The translations under genes were made by a program, and so were the position numbers. From Austropuccinia psidii (Eukaryota; Basidiomycota; Pucciniomycetes; Pucciniales; Sphaerophragmiaceae): DNA of 64,000 nucleotides. The stretch is taken from positions 43,207,852-43,271,851 of the forward strand of contig JALGQZ010000012.1 in NCBI GenBank assembly GCA_023105745.1, written 5' to 3'. Each line of letters starts with the position of its first letter. The first letter of the stretch is position 1. Below are positions 1 to 12,439 of the stretch, piece after piece. Below the pieces are notes generated by a model. That model did no database searches, was not told the origin of the DNA, and saw only the letters and a program-made list of their open reading frames with translations.

Positions 1-2437
1 ATGAGACACAAATATTACTTTGGGAAAGATGGTTGTCTCATTATTTTCTCCTTTATGTCCTTTAATTATATCAAAGTTCTGGAAATGTTGAAGACATTGT
101 CCATGCCATATTTCTGGATTCTTGGGATTCTGTAAATTAGGGAATATGGATTCTTACAGTTCTTTTTCTTGTTCTTCTTTCCTTCTTTGGGAGGTTGGTT
201 GGCTTGTGACTTTCTGGTAGAAGCTACTGGTGCTTCTTGCTTGCTTTCCTCTGTCTTCTTGTTGTTCAATTACGTTCTCTTTTTAATTTGAGTCTTGGAT
301 GATAGTGGATTTCATCCATTGGAGTATTTCACTATTTCCTCCTCTTTCAGGTGTTTTTTGAGTGTAAGATGTGTCTATAAAACTGTTGATAATATTACTA
401 TTAATAAACAGTACTGTGACTTTTACTATGAAATATAATAATAATAATAATTATAACAACAATTAAATAATTAAAGAATTATTTATTTTACACGTTATAC
501 ACTACTAGTGATTATAAAAGTAAGCAGTAATTATCTACAAGATTCAATTACAAGAAGAATTCAATAATAAAATTATTTTACTATATAATTATCTTTTACA
601 AGAATAATTATAAAGATAATTCTTGAAGAAAACTTTAAGAATTGAGATAAATTACTCACTATTATTCCAATGAACCTTTTTAGAAGATAATAGTAGAGAA
701 ATTTGACATGGAATTGTTGATTTAATGGATCAAAATTGATCTATAACAGCATTACCACAAAATACAGTTGATTTCTACAATTTTACGTTTTCCTGATTGA
801 TTTCTGCAATAATAAAACACTTAAGAAATAATTTTAACTAATACTTACTTGTTTGGTAATAAAGGTATAATATAATAATGTGATTATCTGGAAAAAACAG
901 CAAGAGGAGACCTCTTTTAAGTCTAAGACAGCTCACAGAGGAATTCCATGGAGTAAACTGAAAAACCGGTGAGTGAGAAAACAATAAACCTTTTTGGATT
1001 ATTGATTGCATCATCTGTTGTCAGGTAAGATTATCATGATTACTTAATTAAGGCTTTTACATGACTATCAACCCAGTTATGGTTAAGAATAAAAGGAGTA
1101 AAAACTGTAAATCTTCTTTTATTAAAAAATAATAATTGAATTCTCAAAGCTATCAATGTTATTGGAAACTTCATCACAGAATGTATTTTCTGTAAATTTT
1201 TAAAAATTCTGTGTTTCACCTAGAATCCTCAAAAATAGACTGTAAGTAAAACTTTCAATTTTACATATAAAAGTATAATTCCTTTTTGTTTTTATATGAG
1301 ATATATAGTTCGTAATTGGTCCTGAAAGTTTCAGAAAGATTCATTAAGAATTGTATTTTTAATGAATTTTTGAAGTTTTTACCTCATTTCTACATAGAAT
1401 TGCAAATAGCAGTATATGGCTGGTTACTATGAGGTAAATCAATGGATACTAGTCCAAAAAGGGTCTTAATTACTCTGTTGGGGTTTATCCATGGTAATTA
1501 ATTAAGAATTGACATGGTTACAGCAGTCTAAGTTGTTCTTTACCTCCTTGGCATGTCAAAATAGCAGGTTATTTACCATTTTCTTATGATTTACTGAAGT
1601 TGTAACATGGTAACCAAGTTCCCAAAGAGTTTTAGTTTACTAATTGGGCCAATATCAGCCATGGATCCAAGCTTTGGAGCGGTCCATGCCTCAGAGGCCT
1701 CAGAAGCTGGGTACCCTGGCTCTCTTTGATGTCTTTTGTCCCCCTTGCCTATTTTTTATGTCAAAATAGAATTTTAAGCTTCAAATGAGATATCCACTAT
1801 GGGTGTCCCAAAAGTGCATGTAGGAATACCATAATATTAAGTGCCCAAAACATGCATAACACTATTCTTAGTGTATATGTAACATGGGATTTCTCACATT
1901 CCCATTATTTTGGCATGAAATAGAGAAAAACAAAAATTTTCACGGATCTTTCATGTGGTATTGATGATGTGGCATTGAAGTATTTTGCATATTACCACCT
2001 CAAAGAGTTTATTTAAGCTTATTCACTCTATGGAGTTACCCTAGGTGAATTTTTGTGTAGAATCCAAATCTGCCCTTAAATCCATGGATTTACTTACTCA
2101 ATAAAAAGCTATTCATCTTTTCTGAAATCAAAAATGATGAATTTTGGATACATGCATGACTTATGGGTTATGCATAGTTCAAAATTTATTCCTAAGATAA
2201 TTGTGGCCTATTTGGGTATGTAAAATATACTTCTAGGCTCACATTGAGGATGAGCCAGGAGTTCATCACGCCTTGGTGGATTTGTGGCAGCATTTCCCAG
2301 TCTTTGTATTTGTAAAATACATAATTATGTTTGTACTGGCTCATGTAGATGCCTATATGAGCCCTATTAATGTGATTTGTCTATGTTTGAATTACTCATA
2401 ATTACTTCTAATTCAGGCTCAGAGACCTAGTAGTCAT
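1..2437 (-). pseudogene. gag: gag remnant of old family B copy
   Basis: The minus strand from the probable ATG at 2435-2437 down to position 1 encodes pieces of a B-family Gag, the nucleocapsid/capsid precursor of a Ty3/gypsy element. The clearest piece (about 66-269) has the stretch running from APVAST through KKNKKKN to IPRIQK, matching residues in the middle of the B Gag N-terminal region at 52908-53354. Relative to that copy, about 55 residues just after the first four (MTTR) are missing and several stops are present. The reading is split by a solo LTR at 363-2243. It is a dead fragment; the rest of gag and all of pol are off-window. Confidence 0.75.
363..2243 (-). mobile_element. Solo S-type LTR (S1) with 5-bp target duplication
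   Basis: This 1881-bp block starts TGTAAG and ends CTCACA, and TTGAG directly flanks it on both sides (358-362 and 2244-2248). The sequences outside it are adjacent in the intact B gag near 53250, so it is a clean insertion. It has no PBS, polypurine tract or coding capacity, so it is a solo LTR left by LTR-LTR recombination. It is related to the split LTR at 11592-32118 and more distantly to the D LTR at 34621-38407 (shared block with CCCTAGGTGA and GTGTAGAATCC near 2040-2068). Strand is assigned by similarity to LTRs of minus-strand elements. Confidence 0.9.
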
Positions 2438-2493
2438 GTCAAAAATAAAGACAAAATAAATGCTTTTTATTTTAGTTTAAAAGAGTTACCCAC

Positions 2494-2643
2494 CTATAGA
2501 GTCTTGAATGGTGGGTCCTGAAAAAACTAATTTCTTAATTTCTCTTTTCTTAGAAATAACTAGTTTTGGAGATTTTTGGCAAGCTTCTTCCACCAATCTT
2601 TCAACATTGGATTGATTTTCCTCTGTTGGGTTATCATCACACA
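2494..2643 (-). other. Candidate 150-bp exon upstream of gag (old B copy)
   Basis: The minus strand carries an open segment containing NPTE, VERLVEE and GPTIQDS that matches 53677-53826 in the other B copy. In both copies the segment is exactly 150 bp between a TTTTTTAG acceptor-like end and a GT donor-like start (GTGGGT here). The frame is kept with different residues, as expected for a translated exon. No start codon for it is evident, and how it would join gag is not resolved. Function unknown. Confidence 0.5.
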
Positions 2644-3207
2644 CTAAAAAAGACAAATTGATACAAGTCTTTTTTATAAAAAGTGTTAGTTTTTTCAAAA
2701 GATATGGCAATTTCCATGTAAAGATTTTCTTTTTATCTTCATATATGAGAGGAATATTTAGAAAAAGAACAAAAATCATTTTAGTTTTTGCGTTTTATTT
2801 TTTAATTTATGAATAGAAAATAATAATATATTTCTTTTCAATTAAATGATAATATAAGTGTATGCTTTAATTTATTAATATCTTTTTTTATTACTAAAGT
2901 CTTTCAAAGAAAGTTCATCCAAGTCTCAGGATGCGAAAAACGATGTGTAAGACAATACAATCACTTTCCAAATGGCACAATAGCTTTCAAACTCAAAAAT
3001 TTAAAATTATCTTATGATTTGATGATTATGAATATAATATCTTGTTGGAAAAACCCAATTTGAATCTTTTGAAAAGGTATCAAGTGAATATCACTTCCAG
3101 GTCCCAGATGTAAGGTTTGAATATGAAACAAGAGCACAAATTTAATACTCTTTCCCTTCTTTTACTCTGAATGTCCTAATTTTTAATTAATAGAAAGATA
3201 TAAAATA

Positions 3208-3736
3208 AGGGTGTTGGTAAACCCACGTAAGCTTTTAGTAAAAACATGTAAGCCCTTACGTGTTTTTACTAAAAACTTACGTGTTTTTGCCATCAATTGG
3301 TAAAAACACGTAATCATATGTTAAAAAGTCATAAGGGGTGGTTTTTAAATGAAATATGGCTATTTATGGCATTTTTAAGGCCATTAATGGCATTATAAAT
3401 GCAATAAAGGGCATTATTAATGCCATAAATGGAATTGTTAATGCCATTTATGGTATTTTGAAGCCCATTAATTGCATTATAAATGCAATAAAGGGCATTA
3501 TTAATTCCATAAATGGAATTGTTAATGCCATTTATGGTATTTTGAAGGCCATTAATGCCATTTATGGAATTGTTAATTTCAGTTATAGCCTTACCAATTC
3601 CATAAATGGCATTTATAGCTCTAAAAATACCATAAATGGCATTGTTATTGTCATTTTTGGCCTCAAATTTTTTAGTAAAAACACGTAATGGCTTATGTGT
3701 TTTTACTAAAAGCTTACGTGGGTTTACCAACACCCT
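3208..3736. mobile_element. Non-autonomous TIR element T1 (MITE-like)
   Basis: Both ends read inward AGGGTGTTGGTAAACCCACG; the inverted repeat is perfect for 39 bp and imperfect to about 55 bp. AAAATA flanks it on both sides (3202-3207 and 3737-3742). Each end carries a subterminal hairpin built from AGTAAAAACACGTAAG-like arms (3237-3270 and 3674-3707). The middle is a low-complexity array with no transposase. The same termini occur at 34866-36561. The superfamily is not assigned: a 6-bp duplication does not match the common fungal Tc1, hAT or Mutator lengths. Confidence 0.85.
3356..3660. repeat. Quasi-palindromic ATGGCATT/AATGCCAT array with 84-bp tandem unit
   Basis: The core of T1 is made of ATGGCATT and AATGCCAT words in alternating orientation. 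A larger 84-bp unit starts at 3377 and 3461, with a partial third copy at 3545. Because 84 is divisible by three and the words are nearly self-complementary, both strands stay open and encode similar Ile/Asn/Gly-rich strings (NAINGI, AIYGI). I read these ORFs as a by-product of the repeat, not as genes. Confidence 0.8.
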
Positions 3737-5002
3737 AAAATAATCATAATAATAGAAATTGGGTATAATTATGACATAAATATTTATATTATTCAAGAAG
3801 AAAGAAATGATGTAATAAAATGAATATATTGAAGGAAATTTATTATCGTTACAAAAAGATAATAAATGCAAGAAGAAGCAATATTGAAGAAAAAATAAAA
3901 GCTTAGAACAGTAATATTACCATTGATAAAGCTATGTATTAAAATAAATTCTATTGATATTAATTATAGAATTTACAAAACAGAATAATAAGGAGAAAAT
4001 AACCTATATTAAATACTCAAGATGTTAATTTTGATTATTTTTATGCATTAGAATGTAAATACAACTTTTTTTAATTGTATTTACAATAAAAAATAGAGAG
4101 AAATACAAATTTTACTATTTTTATGTGGATTCACAGATTCCAAGAGAAATTCACAAATGATAATAGAATATTGATATAATCAAATATAAAATAGTGATTA
4201 ATATAGTATACAGCTTTGATCTTTAACATTTTTAACCCTTAGCTCTAATTCTTATTTCCCCCTATAAGCTACACATTCAACAGCAATTCAGACAGTGAAT
4301 TCTGATGGCCTGAAATTTTCTTACTAATGTTCCAAGAGGATTTCATTATATCATAAAAACTCTATTTTGTATGATATTCCTTGTAACTCCACTTTTCTGT
4401 TGAAATTTCGAATTTTACACTTCTAACAATGATTAAAAGGGGTTTTACCTTGAATATCATGATATAAACTACCTCATTCTTCACATATGAAATAGTAAAA
4501 TTTAAATATCTACTTTTTTAGCTTGGGAAAAATTTGATTTAAACTGGTTAAAATCTATTGCTATTTTGCCCAATATCCCCTTATGAGTTTTTACCTTGTT
4601 TATAGCATGCCAAATAATAGTTATATATTTATTTGTCAAGTTATTTTGTGGTAATTATTTCTTTGAATCAAGTATTTATAATGTGTAATTCCAGAGGGAT
4701 GAGCTAAAAACAATGAATATATGCACCAATCATAAAAGTGCATAAATCCAGGTTATATCAGTAGCTATTGCATTTACAGATATGACATAAAAGAATCATG
4801 TATTTTTTTTGATGAGTAATTGAATGGTGTGAGTTAATGTACATTTTTACTCATTGGCTCCTGAGATAATCAAAAATCTAAGCCTTTTTATGGCATTTTT
4901 ACTTATTTTAATATTATAATTTCAATTCTTATTATTAGAATAATTTTTGTAAAGTTATTTTGTGAAATTTTTGGATATGTGGTCCTATCTCAAGAGCTCA
5001 TA

Positions 5003-5279
5003 GATTTGATGTGATCTTTACTGAAATATTAATCACATGTTTAGTGAAATATTGTCTTATGATAATTCTCAGCAAGATTCTTCCAAAATTAACAAAGATC
5101 CAATAAGCTGAAAATGAGTATATTCAAGTTGATAAAGGAATCTTGTGACATTATGAAAGGAAGAAAATGAATTCCCCAGATTATTTTGCTGAAATTCTTT
5201 CTTTACTTAAAAGAAACAAATCTGTGAGAAATATAATTATAATTGGTGAAAATTACATGATGAGTTTCTTGATAAGCAT
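5003..5279. other. Unassigned spacer between B LTR and copia element
   Basis: This AT-rich stretch has no recognisable element. A short plus-strand open frame starts at 5167 (MNSPDYF) and runs into the copia LTR, but it has no supporting similarity. Confidence 0.4.
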
Positions 5280-5978
5280 TGACAATGTGGTGAAGTATCA
5301 CAAATGTGATCTAAAGGAGATTTTTTTGACCTCCCAAAGATGTCATTATTCCAAATCAGCTCATGAAATCAGAGCTTTCTAAAGAATCTCCTTCATGAAG
5401 GACTCCCTTTTCTCATAGAATCAGTCTCTTTATAGGCTTTATCTAATTAATTTTTATGCCTCTAAATCTCATTTGGACTACTAATTCTGATAGTAGTCCT
5501 ATCAAATTTCTTTTAATTATCACTTGTAGAGCTTCTACTGTGATCTATCGTGCTTATCAAATACAACTAGTTTCTTTAGGCTTCGTGTGTATGGTTCATC
5601 TCACAAATATCTAAGTCTTTTGTCTCTTTCTTTCACTAATATCTCAACTATTTCAGAAGACTCAACGTCAAAAATAGTTTGAAGAAAACTATAGTATTTT
5701 TTGATTATGAAATAAATAAGCTTTTATGTTTAAAATTGTTTTCTTTTTGTCTTACTTTGCTATAATGACTTTTAAACATCATATTTAGCTCTATAAATTA
5801 AACCCAGAAAATCAGCTCAAGAGTGCATATTTTAGTTAAAAATAATTCTATCTCATATATATTAGCTCTCATCAATATTCCCTTTGCATCATAGAAAAAT
5901 GTTTTAGCTGATAAAAAGACTTTGCAAAAAATAAGAAAGGTCATCTGACCTCTGTATATCACAGAAATTCTTCTATCA
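5280..5978 (+). repeat. 5' LTR of copia element
   Basis: Homologous along its length to 10243-10945; shared blocks include TTTTCTCATAGAATCAGTC, CCTATCAAATTTCTT and TTTAGCTCTAT. It begins TGACAATGTGGTGAAG against TGTTAGAAAGTGGTTC in the 3' LTR. The start is placed by that alignment and could be off by a few bases. No clear tRNA-type primer site follows. Confidence 0.75.
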
Positions 5979-5995
5979 CACTTAAAAGCCTACAA

Positions 5996-8900
5996 TGGCC
6001 AAAAATCTCATCCAGAACTTATTGATACTAAAAATGGGATAAGAAGACACTTTCAAGTAATACTAGCTCAATCCGCTAATCAAAACCATTCCTCTTTTAA
6101 ACAAAAAACTGCTCCATTTGAAATTCAAACTGGAAGCGCTCCTGAGGTTAATGGGTGTCAAAATTACAAAAGAAGCTTCGTATAATCTAGATATGGATAT
6201 TCTGAAAATAATATTAGCAAAGCTATCTACCACTATTCTCAAAAATATAGTCACATCTGATAAAAAAACTAGTGGGTATGCTTTATACAAAGAAATTGTA
6301 GAAGAATTTGCATTGACAGAGCCTCACAACAGGGAAAGAATCTTTAAAGAATTTCTGTATCTGTCCACTACGGATAAAATTATTGACAGCTTCATTACAA
6401 ATGTTAGAGGAAGCTTAATTAAGTTCAATGAAATAGGGCCCTGCTTACCTGACGACATAAGAGCATACCACTTGCTATTGAAGTTTCCAGAAAGCTTGGA
6501 ACTTCTACAGAACCAGCTGATGCATAATGGTGAGAATCTAACAACAATACTGGTCTTTGACCATCTAAAACAAAAATTGAATGAAATGAAAGCAAAATCA
6601 ACCCCGCCTAAGGACAAATGGCACTTACTGCCAAAGGAGACATTAGATTTAAAAAGGGATGGCATAACCCAAATGCACCTCACCCAAGAAATAAATGCTG
6701 GTCCCTATTTCCGGATTTAAGACCTAAGAAGAACAGTCAAAGTAACAACAATGTGAATTAGAATGGGAAGGATAAGGAAAAAAGATTTATAGAAATGCTT
6801 AATGAACTAACTTCAGAAAATGACTCCATAGCCACCGTAACAACAGTGCATCGGTATACCATTCTCGTAGATTCAGCTGCATCCTTTCACTTATTCAATA
6901 ATAGTAATTTGTTCACTTACCTAAACCTAGGAGAGTTTGGAAATGTACGCATTGGGAAAGGATCAGAAATGCTTTTCATAGGCAAAGGAACAGCGAAGCA
7001 CAATGAAGTTATTTTAAAAGACATGCTATATGTACCGGAGCTCCTAGTTAATCTAATTTCACTCGGAATAATACTGATGGGAAAAATTAGAAACAAAAAA
7101 CAACCCTTTTGAGTTAAAAATACTAAACACTGTTATCCTCAAAGGTGAAATAGAAATTAATATCCTAGTAGTAAAGTAAAATGTGGCATGTATCACCAAT
7201 GCCTCTAATCAGCTGTTGAACATACCTCTAAATGTAAACAGGATTTGTTTCCTGGACGAGTGTAAAACCTGAAGTCCTAGTGATCTTAAAAACTTTGAAT
7301 GTGTCAAATGCTTAAAATAAAACATAAGTAAGCTACCATTCTATAAAACATCAACCTTAAAATCCACCAAACCTTTTGAAGTCATTCATCTTGATGTATA
7401 TAGACCCATTTGACCTACTTTATCAACAGGAAAGAAATTCTTCTTGACAATAGTGGAGAAATACCCAGCCTACATTGGAGGGATTCCCTTCGCAAGAAAA
7501 TAAGAAATAAAAGGAATTCTCACCTTTTTAGTCCTAAGAAAAGAGAAAAAGCTTGGCTATAATCCAATCACAATTGTCACGGATGATGGTGGTCAATTCA
7601 CCTCGACAGATCAAAAAGATTTCTTCCTTGAAAAAGGAATAAGCCATCTAATTAGTGGTCCATATCATCAACAGAACAATGGTAGAGTATAGAGAGAAAA
7701 TAGAACCACAATTGAAGCCACAAGAGCTACGATTGAAACCTCAAGACTTCCAAAAAAGCTATGGGATGAATGTTTAAATTCAAGTCTGGCAGGATTCAAT
7801 CAAGCTCCCAGAATTAAAACTTCTGACTCACCATGGAAGATGTATCACGTATTTGGTCTAGATAATAATTATCTGATAGGCATAGGTCTGCCTGTGGTCT
7901 ATCTTTTAAACAAATCAGTAAGAAATTTTGATCAGTACGGTAATAATGGAAAGGTTTCAGGTTATAACATTGAAATGAAGAGCTCTTGTATATGGGATGA
8001 AAAAAAGAAGAAATTGATAAGTAAAAAGCATATCAGACCAGCCAAGTCTAAAGCAGAATATTATGGCGACAACATGAAAGAAGAAGACAAAGCTGAAACA
8101 ATGAAAGAGAGATTCGATGAGAATGACAATTTCAATTAAAAGCTAGACCTAGATACAAATAAAATCCAAAAGAAAATCAAATAGGAATTCTCAGACCAAG
8201 AATTTCCACGTCAAGAAGAAATTGAAAACGAAGATGAGTGCAGTGATTAACCAAATACAGTGACGGAGGGCGGCAGGAAGCTCAGAGACAGGATAATCAT
8301 ATCTAAGCCAAATAGATATTATTTTGTAAGCTTGTTTACTCCTAAAAAATATTGTCAAGCTATACAAAGAAGTGGCAAAGAACTATGGATAAACGCAATT
8401 AATAAAGAACTTCAAGAAATTCAGGACATGGAGGTCTGGGAATAATACTATTGACCCACCCACAAACGCCCTCTGAGAACGGTATGGGTATTTTGTATCA
8501 AGTCTTTAATTAACCTAGCACCCGGCATCTTCACAGCTACATTGTGTTTTCAAGTATTTAATCATAAATTAGGAATTTACTATGAGGAAACATATTTCCC
8601 AGTGGGTAAAATGAAAGCTATATGAGTGCTACTCTTATATTCATTAGATCAACTATTTCAATTCCTTAAAATGAAAATTAAAGAAGCATCCTTACACTCA
8701 CCATTAAATGAGAATGTCATCATATATACTCCGCCGGGAGTAAAGTCAACTTCAAAATTGCTTTTCCTAATAAAATCCTTTTACGGACTGAAGCAAGCAC
8801 CTCTGAATTAGTATATTAAGTTTACATCCTGGCTAAAAGAAAATTACTTTTTAGAATCTGTCTTTGATCAATACCTCTTTCTCAATTTCAGAGAAGTAAT

Positions 8901-10215
8901 CTTCCTGTAATTTCATGTAGATGACCTGATAGTAATAGGAAAAGTAACAAACTTTAAATCAATATTAAAAAAAATTCCATCTATCAAAATCCTCCACTCC
9001 AGATATTATATTAGGAATGAAGATATAAATAACAAACACTTGCGTTACCTCAAATCAATCAAAACACATCAAAAAGGGGTTATATTTATTCAGTGTCAAT
9101 TGAAACACCTCTGACACCGGGGATTCAACTGTGTTCTGAAACCTCTAAAGAATAAACTCAATTTAATAATATGAAAATTAACTATTGAGATGCGATAGGA
9201 CTCTTCAATTATATCACCACTGTTGAGAAAGCAATCACTGAAGTACAACATTTGGAAAGAAGAATTGCAATACGAGAAATACAGAAAAGCGAAATACAAT
9301 TAATAGCAGGAAAGAAAAGGAAAGCACTCACTCTCACAAGTGAAAAGCTAAAGAAAAGGAAAACGCACCGGTTAATTAATCGAAAAGCTGTCATAAACCT
9401 CACACGCATAAAAGCACGTAGGAGAGCACTAGGGTATATAAGTAGCTGTTAGTTTCCAGGAATATTTTGTACATAGTTTTCTTTTACCATTTTTATCATA
9501 GATATATATACATAAGTTAGTTTATAAAAACCACCACAGATTTCGTAATAGATATTAAATAATTAAAACACTTCTTTTCGACTTTGTTTAACAACCACGA
9601 TGAAAAGACCCGATATTGCCTATGCAGTAGCCAGTATTGCAAGGTTCGGTAATTACCCAGGAGTAAAGCATTGGAATGAAGTAATAAAGGCTTACAGGTA
9701 GTTGAACCACACCAACATCCTTGAAAGCGGAAAATGACGAGCAAGACATAATCTTATTTAGTGATGCATCATGGGAAGATGATACCTCATTAAGAAAATC
9801 TCAAACAGGCTATTTTGGAAGTTTGGAAGGCCCCATTTGTTCGTGGAAAAGCAAAAAGCAAGACAAAAACAGTATTTCGACAACGGAAGCAGAGCTAAAT
9901 GCGTTAAATGACGCCATCGTGGAAGGGGAGTGGATTCAGGGTCTCATAAGTGAAATATGGGATCAAAAAACAAATATTGTGTATTGCACTGACAGCATTG
10001 GGCTATTAGACAAGATAAAATACAACAATCACCATATCAAAACAAAATATATAAACCCAAAAGTCAAATGGGGAATAAAAATTCTGTAAGACAAATGAAT
10101 CACGATAACATTGATGAGCACAACTGTAATGGCATCTGACGCGCTAACAAAGCCAAGTAACAGAGAATCACTTGAAACCTTGCTGGACTGGATGGCAGAT
10201 CGCACGAAAGTATAA
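5996..10215 (+). pseudogene. copia gag-pol polyprotein, broken
   Basis: A single gag-pol frame starts near the ATG at 5996 and ends at the TAA at 10213-10215 after the terminal ASDALTKP motif. In order: a Gag with about 200 open codons (6118-6720); a protease whose active site reads VDSAASF, so the usual D-S-G has become D-S-A (about 6868); an integrase core with TDDGGQF (about 7581) and the glutamate in RENRT (about 7700); a reverse transcriptase with YGLKQAP (about 8785) and an active site FHVDD in place of YVDD (about 8912); and RNase H with SDASW and STTEAEL (9757-9900). Stops and a frameshift around the protease inactivate it. Most pieces share one frame, so the ancestor was a single-ORF element. 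Confidence 0.88.
9221..9593 (+). mobile_element. 373-bp solo LTR inside copia RNase H
   Basis: It begins TGTTGAG and ends TTTAACA, with ACCAC on both sides (9216-9220 and 9594-9598). Skipping it and one target copy rejoins the copia frame cleanly (IGLFNY then KRPDIAYAVAS), which proves the insertion boundaries. A TATA-like GGGTATATAAG lies at about 9431, which sets the strand. The short length fits a different Ty1/copia family from its host. It contains no coding capacity; the open frame at 9252-9452 is incidental. Confidence 0.92.
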
Positions 10216-10242
10216 TCAACATTCACTTGAAGCATGGTGGTG

Positions 10243-10945
10243 TGTTAGAAAGTGGTTCAGTATCACGAATGTTATCTAAAACATTTGTGTGTGACATCCC
10301 AATTATTTCATGATTCTAAAGCATATCATCACATCATAGCTTTCTCAAGAATTTCCTTCTTCACGAAGGAATCTCTTTTCTCATAGAATCAGTCTCTTCA
10401 TCGACTTAGTCTAATGTATGTTTATTCCTGTAAATCTCATTTGTAATACTCATTCTGATAGTAATCCTATCAAATTTCTTCTCATTATCACTCTCAGAAC
10501 TTCTACTGTGAGTTATTGCTTTTATCAAACCCAACTAGTTTATTTCTGCTTCGTGTGTATGTTTCATATAACAAATATCTAATTCTTTTGTTTCTGTCTT
10601 TAACTAATTTCTCAATTATCTCAGCAGACTCAACTTAAGAAACAGTTTAAAGAAAACTATAGTATTGGTCAATTATAATTTGAATATGCTTGTATGTTTA
10701 AAATTATCTCATTTTTGTCTTACTTTTTTATACCCACTTTAGAAAAACATATTTAGCTCTATCAATTAGACCCAGAACCTCAGATCAAGAGTGCATATTC
10801 TTTCTAAAAGTAACTCTATCTTATAGCTGTTAGTTCTCATAAAACTTTTCCATGTATCATAAAGACATGTTGTATCTGATAAAAAACTTTGCAAAAAATA
10901 ACAAAGGTCACCTGATCTCTTTGTATCACACAAATTCTTCTGTCA
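10243..10945 (+). repeat. 3' LTR of copia element
   Basis: It starts TGTTAG right after a polypurine-like tract (GAAGCATGGTGGTG) and ends TTCTGTCA. It aligns with 5280-5978. Confidence 0.8.
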
Positions 10946-11591
10946 ATATGAGCCTCAAAGAGTGGTGATAATATTCTTAATTCTTTCCAAATCTTCTTTC
11001 TTTGTATTAATAGCCATTTTAAAATATATGAAATACATAATTATGATTCTTTTTACAAACACAAAATTTGTTTTGTAATAAAAAAGCCTGATCTCATTAT
11101 CAATAAGCACCAAATTAATCTTCATGAAATAATTAAAAATATTCAAGCTCTAGTTTTAATTGCTTAAGAGATTCTAGGATTCAAGTAAAGCCCCATAATT
11201 AAACTGTTTTCAGTATATAATTATATCTTGAATTTTTTATTCTTATTTCTATAGGTTAATCTGTGCTATGTCCAAAATATGTTTTTACTAATTCATTTCA
11301 GAGTAGGTATTCTTTCCCATTGTAAAAATATGAGATTTATGAGTATTGGGTGAAACTTCCACCTTATTAAGTATTAGTTTTCTCCAGAATATTATCTAAT
11401 AGCTTATTTGGAATTATTTTTTTACTAATATATGGGACTGAAAGTGAATTAAAGAATTCCTTCTATAAAATTTTATTAATATTTTATTAATAATTTTCTT
11501 TGATATTTATCTATTTCAATAACTCAATAAAATCTCCATATCACAAGATTAATCATTTTATCCCTGGTTCAATTCCTTACAGTATTGAAAG
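10946..11591. other. Unassigned AT-rich stretch
   Basis: Nothing recognisable on either strand. It is the left flank of the split S2 LTR and ends with its target copy GAAAG (11587-11591). A 63-codon minus-strand frame at 10955-11146 has no support. Confidence 0.4.
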
Positions 11592-12439
11592 TGTGAGGCT
11601 GGAAGTATATTTTACATACTCAACTAGGCCGCAATTCATATTCAAATAAATTCTGAATTGTGCATAACCCATAAGTCATGTATGTATTTAAAATTATGAA
11701 ATTTTTATTCTACAAAAAATGAACACCTTTTTGTTACTAAGTAAATCCATGTATTTAAGTCCAGATTTGTATTCTACACAAAAACTCACCTAGGGTAGCT
11801 CCTTAGAGTGAATAAACTAAAATTGACTCTATGGGGTGGTAATATGGAAAATACTTCAACATCACCTCATCCATAACACATAAAGGAATATTGAAAATGT
11901 TTGTTTTTATGAATTTTACTCCAAAATAATGGGAATGTGGGAAATCCAATTATAAATATAAACTAATAGCAGTTTTAATAATCTTTGAGGAACTTGACAT
12001 TGATTTATTATCACATAAATATTTGATAAATCCTCAATAGATATTGGTCTTTCAGCCTGAATTGCTATTTTTGAAGTAAAAATAGCTAAGATGGACAACA
12101 GACATCAAAGAGAGCCAGGGTACCTAACTTCTGAGGCCTCTGAGGTGTGAATAGCTCTAAATATTGGATCCATGGCTGATAAGATCCAAATTAGTCTATT
12201 AAATCTTTTTGAAAATTTGTTAACAGGTTAAAGTCCCATTAAATCATGAGAAAATAGCAAATAAACTGCTATTTTGAGACAAAAAGGTGGTAATGAACAA
12301 CTCCAACTCCTATAAACATGTCAATTGGCAATTATTTCAATAGATAAACCATAAAAGACTCATTAAAACCCTTGTGGTACTGGTATCCATGAATTTTCCT
12401 CATGGAAACCAGGAACTATTGCATTATTTGCTTTCCTAT

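Larger units (their letters stand above)
1..5002 (-). mobile_element. Family B Ty3/gypsy element, old copy, 5' end only
   Basis: This is the gag end, leader and 5' LTR of a minus-strand element whose pol lies off the left edge. Segments 1-362 and 2249-2445 align piecewise with the gag of the better preserved B copy at 52830-53601. The LTR at 3109-5002 matches the B LTR in its first bases and in its last 30 or so. Two later insertions interrupt it: a solo LTR in gag and a TIR element in the LTR. No target duplication can be tested because the left end is outside the window. The nesting makes it one of the older layers here. Confidence 0.8.
3109..5002 (-). repeat. 5' LTR of old family B copy
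   Basis: It begins TGTAAGG, just inside a degraded primer-site region (3091-3108), and ends with GATATGTGGTC followed by a mutated GCTCATA, as B LTRs do (GGCTCACA). Without the T element inside it (529 bp plus one 6-bp target copy) it is about 1.36 kb, against about 1.95 kb for the other B LTRs, so it has internal deletions. A decayed version of the B stem-loop (GAATATATGCA arm) is at about 4715. Confidence 0.75.
5280..10945 (+). mobile_element. Decayed Ty1/copia element with both LTRs
   Basis: Two LTRs of about 700 bp (5280-5978 and 10243-10945) flank a coding region in Ty1/copia order: gag, protease, integrase, reverse transcriptase, RNase H. The LTRs are clearly homologous but well diverged, and all reading frames are broken, so the insertion is old. 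I see no convincing target duplication (AGCAT against ATATG). A 373-bp solo LTR is nested in the RNase H region. Confidence 0.9.

Noticed and set aside
3329..3871. 180-codon minus-strand ORF and its plus-strand partner as genes
   Set aside because: They result from the near self-complementary repeat of T1, and the minus frame runs past the element edge into unrelated LTR sequence.
5167..5382. 71-codon plus-strand ORF as a host gene exon
   Set aside because: It runs into the copia LTR, is AT-biased and has no recognised motif.
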